Below are positions 59,446 to 64,000 of a DNA stretch of 64,000 nt, piece by piece. Position 1 is the first letter of the stretch. Each line of letters opens with the position of its first letter. Source of the DNA: Niabella yanshanensis (GTDB taxonomy: Bacteria; Bacteroidota; Bacteroidia; Chitinophagales; Chitinophagaceae). The stretch spans positions 2,604,001 through 2,668,000 of the forward strand of contig NZ_CP139960.1 in NCBI RefSeq assembly GCF_034424215.1. Direction: 5' to 3'. The notes under the pieces are model-generated. The model worked only from the letters and a program-made list of their open reading frames with translations, was not told the origin of the DNA and searched no databases. The position numbers and the translations under genes are program-made.

Positions 59446-60316
59446 GCTTTATTGGTTTATTAAGTTCGTTGATGTTTTGGATTCCTTCGCCTACCGGTAC
59501 AAAATATTGTTCCCCGTGCTCACTATTTTTCAGCCATTTAAACTGTTGATGTAAGGCTACTACTTTCCCGATGATTACCAGCGAGGGCGAAACAAATTGC
59601 TTCCCTGCCAGTACCTGGTCGTAATCATAAATATTGCATTCATGTATGCGCTGATAACAGGTAGTTGCCTGCTCTGCCACGGCTACATGTACATCTTTCT
59701 GAACACCGAAATGCTGAAGCTTTCTCACAACATTTTCGAGTGTGCCGGATGACATATAAAAGACCAGCGTATCGTTGGTGCGTGCCAGTTCTTTCCAATG
59801 CCCGTCAGTGACAATGTCAGATTTATAATAGGTTAAAAACCTTACGGAAGTAGCATAGCCCCGTGCCGTTAAAGGGATGCCGGCATAAGCCGCAGCACCT
59901 AAAGAAGCTGTAACACCCGGAATAATTTCGTAGGGAATTTTATTGGCGATCAATGCCTGCAGCTCGTCTAAAACATTAGAAAAGATAGATACATCTCCTC
60001 CCTTTAAACGAACCACTTTTTTACCTTTCAGGGCGTAATCAACAATTAATTCGTTGATCACCTGCTGAGGCGTTGAAATGTTATTGCGGCATTCCTTACC
60101 CACTCTTACTATTTCAACGTCAGCCGAAACGTATCGATGTAGTATGACTTCACTTACCAGCCGGTCTATTAAAACCACTTCAGCTTCGCGCAAAGCATTA
60201 GCTGCTTTTACCGTTATCAGGTCGGGGTCACCGGGACCAGCTGCTGCTAATACCACTGACCCTATGCCTGCCTTTGGCGGGTTTAAATGGCTTGTTGTAT
60301 GATGAGAAAGGATCAT
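59435..60316 (-). CDS. cobA: Uroporphyrinogen-III C-methyltransferase
   Basis: A 293-residue SAM-dependent enzyme that makes precorrin-2, the first step to siroheme. It shows AAAGPGDPDLITVKAANAL, VRLKGGDVSIFSNVLDEL (the family's GGDPFIF motif is altered to GGDVSIF), PYEIIPGVTASLGAAAYAGI and VAEQATTCYQR. It complements the dehydrogenase/ferrochelatase domain at 53376-54938. It lies between cysN and cysJ, overlapping the latter. Confidence 0.93.
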   Translation of the reverse strand: MILSHHTTSHLNPPKAGIGSVVLAAAGPGDPDLITVKAANALREAEVVLIDRLVSEVILHRYVSADVEIVRVGKECRNNISTPQQVINELIVDYALKGKKVVRLKGGDVSIFSNVLDELQALIANKIPYEIIPGVTASLGAAAYAGIPLTARGYATSVRFLTYYKSDIVTDGHWKELARTNDTLVFYMSSGTLENVVRKLQHFGVQKDVHVAVAEQATTCYQRIHECNIYDYDQVLAGKQFVSPSLVIIGKVVALHQQFKWLKNSEHGEQYFVPVGEGIQNINELNKPIKHVI

Positions 60317-60332
60317 CGGTTCAGATGCTTGT

Positions 60333-61574
60333 TTAAGATAATAAAACAGCGGCTACCGTACTATTGCTGGTTTCATCCACCAATATAGCATTCCCATAGT
60401 CACTGATCTTATCAAACGGATCGTATACCAGGGGCTGGGCTGTTTTAATTTTAGCTTTTACCACTTCGTTCAGTTTCACATTATCAGTAACCGCGGTATG
60501 TTCTAAAGTATTAACGTCCAGCTTATACTCAATCTCTCTGATTATGGTACGAACTAAACGTCCCTTATGCTGTAAGAAATATTTATTGCCCTGTACCAAT
60601 GGCTTGTTATCCAGCCAGCAAAGGATCACTTCCATTTCGCTTTCTGTTTTTGGCTGGTTATCACTGCGAACAAATGTGTCGCCGCGGCTTACATCTATAT
60701 CATCGGCAAGGTGCAGCACTACGGCCTGCGGTGCAAAAGCTTCTTCCACCTCTTCACCGGCAATTTCTATTTTTGAAAGTGTGGTTTCAATACCTGCAGG
60801 TAACACTGTGATCTTATCTCCTTTCCTGTAAACACCGCTCACCACCTGGCCTGCATAACCTCTGTAGTCATGCAATTCCTGTGTTTGGGGGCGTATTACA
60901 TATTGTACCTGGAATCGGGGGTCCGAATGATTGATATCTTCTGACACTTCTATTTCCTCAAGAAACTGCAACAGCGGCTGTCCCTGAAACCAGCTCATTT
61001 TAGCCGAAGGCTCCACAATATTATCCCCGTGCAAAGCTGCGATAGGTATATAAGTAACATTACTCAAACCCAGTTGCGATGCTACTTTCTCGTAATCAGT
61101 TTTGATTTCGTTATAACGTGCTTCCGAAAACTCAACCAGGTCCATTTTATTGATTGCCACTACTACATGCGGCATTTTCAATAACGAAGCGATGATTGAG
61201 TGACGACGGGTTTGTTCTATTACACCCGCACGCGCATCTATGAGAATAATGATCAGGCTGGAGTTGGATGCCCCGGTGATCATATTACGCGTATACTGCA
61301 CATGCCCGGGCGCATCAGCAATGATAAACTTCCTTTTAGGTGTATTAAAATAGCGATAAGCTACATCAATAGTAATACCCTGCTCTCTCTCTGCACGTAA
61401 TCCGTCAGTCAATAATGCCAGGTCAATACCATCAGCATTTTTATTCTTGGATTGCTTTTCCAAAGCTTCCAGCTGGTCTACCAGGATGCTTTTACTATCG
61501 TATAATAAGCGACCTATTAATGTGCTTTTACCGTCGTCTACACTACCTGCGGTTATGAATCTGAGAATGTCCAT
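60333..61574 (-). CDS. cysN: Sulfate adenylyltransferase subunit 1 (GTPase)
   Basis: A 413-residue EF-Tu-like GTPase that drives APS formation by CysD. The G motifs are intact: GSVDDGKSTLIGRLLYDS (G1), the DAPGHVQYTRNM switch (G3) and NKMDLV (G4). Beta-barrel domains 2 and 3 follow. It ends without a fused CysC kinase, so PAPS is not made by this protein. It precedes cobA by 16 bp and follows a four-helix-bundle gene. Confidence 0.95.
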   Translation of the reverse strand: MDILRFITAGSVDDGKSTLIGRLLYDSKSILVDQLEALEKQSKNKNADGIDLALLTDGLRAEREQGITIDVAYRYFNTPKRKFIIADAPGHVQYTRNMITGASNSSLIIILIDARAGVIEQTRRHSIIASLLKMPHVVVAINKMDLVEFSEARYNEIKTDYEKVASQLGLSNVTYIPIAALHGDNIVEPSAKMSWFQGQPLLQFLEEIEVSEDINHSDPRFQVQYVIRPQTQELHDYRGYAGQVVSGVYRKGDKITVLPAGIETTLSKIEIAGEEVEEAFAPQAVVLHLADDIDVSRGDTFVRSDNQPKTESEMEVILCWLDNKPLVQGNKYFLQHKGRLVRTIIREIEYKLDVNTLEHTAVTDNVKLNEVVKAKIKTAQPLVYDPFDKISDYGNAILVDETSNSTVAAVLLS

Positions 61575-61620
61575 TTTTGTTGATTAGTTGAATAGTTGAT
61601 TAGTTGATTTGACGTTAATA
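61575..61620. repeat. Heptad repeats (TTGATTAG type) before cysN
   Basis: TTGATTAGTTG, AATAGTTGATTAG and TTGATTTG follow one another with a seven-base rhythm. Confidence 0.5.
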
Positions 61621-61623
61621 CTG

Positions 61624-61986
61624 TTATTTTTTACCATTCAAATAGGTGATATAAACATTAAGCAACTTTCCAACCTTTTCTATTCGTTTTCTAAAATAAT
61701 TTATCTGTTCTTCTGCTATGTATTCTTCATCAAGGGCATCAATCAAATGATTCAAGGTTTCACTTAACGAGCCTCTTGCAATAATACAAAACCGTAATCT
61801 ATCTGGTATCGTATGCCTTCCATGTCCTTCAGATATTTGTGTCCCTACAGAGCGGGAACTTCTTATCAGTTGATCCGAAAGTCTAAATTTTTCTACATCC
61901 GGAAATGTCTTGGTCAATGCCGAAATTTCCTTTTTCAAAACTCTGGCGGCTTTCCAAACTTCCAGATCCTCAAAACTTTGGTACAT
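61624..61986 (-). CDS. Four-helix-bundle protein (23S rRNA intervening-sequence family)
   Basis: A 120-residue protein of the S23/four-helix-bundle family, with the typical FEDLEVWKAARVLKKEISAL, FRLSDQLIRSSRSVGTQISEG and the closing helix NYFRKRIEKVGKLLNVYI. Such genes are often found in intervening sequences of 23S rRNA genes or between ordinary genes of Bacteroidota. The function is not known. Here it separates cysD and cysN, two subunits of one enzyme, and heptad-type repeats stand on both sides, which suggests a small inserted cassette. Confidence 0.9.
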   Translation of the reverse strand: MYQSFEDLEVWKAARVLKKEISALTKTFPDVEKFRLSDQLIRSSRSVGTQISEGHGRHTIPDRLRFCIIARGSLSETLNHLIDALDEEYIAEEQINYFRKRIEKVGKLLNVYITYLNGKK

Positions 61987-62076
61987 TTAGTTGCTTAGTT
62001 TATTTGTTGATTAGTTGGTTCGCTTGCTTTTCCTAGTCAACCAGTTAACTAATCAACCAGTCAACCAACATATCAA
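61987..62076. repeat. Heptad repeats (TTGATTAGTTGG type) before the four-helix gene
   Basis: The left half reads TTAGTTTATTTGTTGATTAG and the right half returns in inverted orientation (AACTAATCAACCAGTCAACC), so the spacer can fold back on itself. The words match those at 61575-61620. Confidence 0.5.
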
Positions 62077-62985
62077 CTAAAAGTACCCCCCCTTCTTCCT
62101 ATCCTCCATCGCAGCCTCTGTAACGCGATCATCAATACGGGTTTCACCGCGCTCGGATATACGGGTGGCCATTATTTCGGTTACTACTTCATCCAATGTA
62201 GAAGCACTAGACTCCACCGCTGCAGTACAGGTCATATCACCTACCGTACGATAACGTACACGCTTATTAACGATTACATCGCCTTCATCAATAGTAATGA
62301 AATCAGAAACGGCAATCAACTGGCCCTCATGCACCAACACATCCCTGTCGTGTGCGAAATAAATAGAAGGTAATTGTACCTTTTCTTTTTTGATATAGCT
62401 CCACACATCCAGCTCTGTCCAGTTACTGATCGGGAATACCCTTACGTTTTCACCTTTGTGAATACGGCCGTTATAAATATTCCAAAGCTCAGGACGCTGC
62501 AGTTTAGGATCCCATTGGCCAAACTCATCACGAACGGAAAAAATACGCTCTTTGGCGCGGGCTTTTTCTTCATCGCGGCGGGCGCCACCAATACAGGCAT
62601 CGAATTTAAATTCTTCGATAGTATCTAACAGGGTATGCGTTTGCAACCAGTTACGGCTGGCAAATTTCCCTTTAGGCTCAGTAAGCTTTTTCTCGCGTAT
62701 GGTATCTTCTACTTTCCGTACGATCAACTCCGCGCCTAACTCTTTTGCCAGATTATCGCGATACGCCAGGGCTTCCGGAAAATTATGCCCGGTATCAATA
62801 TGTACTAAGGGAAAAGGGATTTTGCCCGGCGCGAAGGCTTTTTTGGCTAATTGAACCAGGGTAATAGAATCTTTACCGCCGCTGAAAAGCAAGGCTGGTT
62901 TTTCGAACTGTGCAGCTACTTCGCGCATGATAAAGATGCTCTCGGCTTCTAACTGCTCTAAATAGTCTAATTCGTATTTGCTCAT
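62077..62985 (-). CDS. cysD: Sulfate adenylyltransferase subunit 2
   Basis: A 302-residue PP-loop enzyme that forms APS from ATP and sulfate. The N-type loop is LLFSGGKDSITLVQLA near residue 30. Family signatures HIDTGHNFPEALAYRD, IGGARRDEEKARAKERIFSV and FPISNWTELDVW are present. The length is normal. It works with CysN, which is one gene downstream, beyond the four-helix-bundle gene. Confidence 0.96.
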   Translation of the reverse strand: MSKYELDYLEQLEAESIFIMREVAAQFEKPALLFSGGKDSITLVQLAKKAFAPGKIPFPLVHIDTGHNFPEALAYRDNLAKELGAELIVRKVEDTIREKKLTEPKGKFASRNWLQTHTLLDTIEEFKFDACIGGARRDEEKARAKERIFSVRDEFGQWDPKLQRPELWNIYNGRIHKGENVRVFPISNWTELDVWSYIKKEKVQLPSIYFAHDRDVLVHEGQLIAVSDFITIDEGDVIVNKRVRYRTVGDMTCTAAVESSASTLDEVVTEIMATRISERGETRIDDRVTEAAMEDRKKGGYF

Positions 62986-62998
62986 TTTTATTTTATTA

Positions 62999-63035
62999 GT
63001 CTTCCAGCTCCCATTTCTGCAGGAGAAAGGAAGAC
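62999..63035 (-). promoter_or_regulatory. Hairpin in the cysH-cysD spacer
   Basis: GTCTTCC with GGAAGAC and, inside, CTCC with GGAG form a stem with an internal loop and a ten-base apex, 14 bases before the cysD start. It could guide ribosome access or processing. The whole spacer (62986-63199) shows no gene. Confidence 0.45.
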
Positions 63036-63199
63036 GACAATCGATTGTATGTTTGGCTGAGCTTTATACCGGCAGATGAAGTATACGATCCCTTGACAAA
63101 CACTCCAAAGGAGTTCTAAAGGATAACTATTATTACGGGTTGCCTTTGGAATAACAAACCAATGTTATTATTTATACTTCAGCCGGGCTCATTATTATT

Positions 63200-63895
63200 T
63201 TAGCTGTTAACATGAAGGCCGCATTCTTTATGCGACACTTCCCACCACCAACGACCGGCACGTGCGTCTTCGCCCGGCTCAATGGCGCGGGTACAGGGTG
63301 CACAACCGATACTGATAAAACCTTTATCGTGTAGTGGGTTGTAAGGAATATTATTTTCCTTGATATAGTCGATCATCTGTTCGTAAGTCCAGTGAATTAA
63401 CGGGTTAAATTTGTATAACTGGCGGGCATCATCCCATTCCAGCATTTTCATCTCTTTCCTGTTATCGGACTGGTCCGCTCTTAAGCCGGTAATCCATACT
63501 TTAGCCCCTTGTAAAGCCCTGTTCAGCGGCTTCACTTTACGGATAAAGCAACATTGCTTACGATTTTCAACAGATTCAAAAAAGGCATTGACGCCTTTTT
63601 CATTTACAAATTGCTCCACATCCGCTGCCTCAGGAAAATACACCTGGATATTGGTTTTGTAGCGTGCATTTGTTTTTTCGAGTAGTTCGTAATGTTCGTA
63701 AAAAAGACGCCCGGTATCGAGCGTAAATATTTTTACAGGCAGGTTGTTCCGGGCAATTACATGAGTAAGCACCTGGTCTTCCTGGCCTAGTGAAGTCGAA
63801 AAAACAGTTTCCTGGGGAAACTGCTTAGACACTATCTCTATAGCTTCTGCAAGAGAAGCATTTTCGATATCCTGTATTTGTTGTTCTGTAAACAT
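63200..63895 (-). CDS. cysH: Adenylyl-sulfate (APS) reductase, CysH family
   Basis: A 231-residue PP-loop reductase that forms sulfite. It has VFSTSLGQEDQVLTHVI, FTLDTGRLFYEHYELL, KQCCFIRKVKPL and ISIGCAPCTRAI. The CC...CxxC set binds a [4Fe-4S] cluster and marks the APS-specific type. The catalytic Cys is in HKECGLH at the C-terminus. The ATG at 63895 starts the usual N-terminus. An ATG ten codons upstream lies in a palindrome and is less likely. It comes first among the complete genes of the cluster. Confidence 0.94.
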   Translation of the reverse strand: MFTEQQIQDIENASLAEAIEIVSKQFPQETVFSTSLGQEDQVLTHVIARNNLPVKIFTLDTGRLFYEHYELLEKTNARYKTNIQVYFPEAADVEQFVNEKGVNAFFESVENRKQCCFIRKVKPLNRALQGAKVWITGLRADQSDNRKEMKMLEWDDARQLYKFNPLIHWTYEQMIDYIKENNIPYNPLHDKGFISIGCAPCTRAIEPGEDARAGRWWWEVSHKECGLHVNS

Positions 63896-63911
63896 CAAAG
63901 CCTTTGGCTTA

Positions 63912-63944
63912 AGACCATAGTCCATGGTCGATGGACTATGGTCT
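63912..63944. repeat. Perfect palindrome upstream of cysH
   Basis: AGACCATAGTCCAT (63912-63925) and ATGGACTATGGTCT (63931-63944) form a 14-bp stem with a five-base loop, continued by further CTATGAAC-type words. It may be a structural repeat or an operator. Confidence 0.6.
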
Positions 63945-63952
63945 ATGAACTT

Positions 63953-64000
63953 TTATAAATTAGGTTGTGGGGTGTAACGCAGGTAAGGTTTTACCACTTT
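63953..64000 (-). CDS. Possible C-terminal end of the gene upstream of cysH
   Basis: A frame entering from the right edge encodes KVVKPYLRYTPQPNL and stops with TAA at 63955-63953. Only 15 codons are visible, so identity cannot be given. It lies on the same strand as the sulfate cluster, 57 bases before cysH. Confidence 0.35.
   Translation of the reverse strand, partial: KVVKPYLRYTPQPNL

Overview
The window looks like a chromosomal segment of a Bacteroidota bacterium, most likely of the Chitinophagaceae or a close relative. The evidence is promoters of the TTTG-N19-TAnnTTTG type (the best examples lie upstream of atpA, the racemase-purH pair and a TonB-dependent receptor), SusC-like receptors with carboxypeptidase-regulatory domains, DUF5686, DUF4920 and 6-bladed beta-propeller proteins, an ATP-cone-less class I ribonucleotide reductase, and small GxxExxY and four-helix-bundle genes scattered between housekeeping genes. 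Genus-level assignment is inference. No rRNA, tRNA or CRISPR array was seen.

Layout. 1-3.8 kb: a minus-strand signalling operon (LytTR regulator, hybrid kinase, membrane protein, lipoprotein cut by the window edge). 3.9-20 kb: mostly ordinary genes: an isolated atpA, DUF4920 and DUF6580 proteins, a large secreted protein with a possible clan CD peptidase dyad, an ABC exporter, a GAF kinase, small metabolic and stress-type enzymes, a CPA1 antiporter. 20-23.5 kb: an accessory patch with a tandem repeat, an uncharacterised protein, a truncated GDYXXLXY gene and a two-gene DUF3800/BECR-like nuclease module. 23.6-26.4 kb: nrdB-nrdA. 26.4-30.8 kb: a mobile and repeat-rich zone with an IS110 element and probable bridge RNA, a ten-unit 21-bp array, a GNAT enzyme, and a RAYT transposase with its palindromes. 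30.8-41.7 kb: purH, a racemase homologue, comEC, DUF5686, SemiSWEET, RlpA, YqgE and others. 41.7-45.9 kb: methionine synthase in two genes with a decayed GxxExxY cassette between them. 46-50.3 kb: a propeller/outer-membrane-barrel operon.

50.5-64 kb is a sulfate assimilation cluster on the minus strand, read right to left: cysH, cysD, a four-helix-bundle gene, cysN, cobA, cysJ, cysI, cysE, a fused siroheme-synthase/TauE-type permease, and a TonB-dependent receptor. CysD/CysN would make APS, CysH (with APS-reductase cysteine pairs) would reduce it to sulfite, CysJI would reduce sulfite to sulfide, CobA and the fusion protein would supply siroheme, and CysE would make the acceptor for cysteine synthesis.

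The most striking finding is a 23-codon leader ORF with two runs of three cysteine codons (53227-53298, minus). It lies between a near-perfect promoter and the TonB-dependent receptor at the end of this cluster, which suggests cysteine-responsive control of that receptor.
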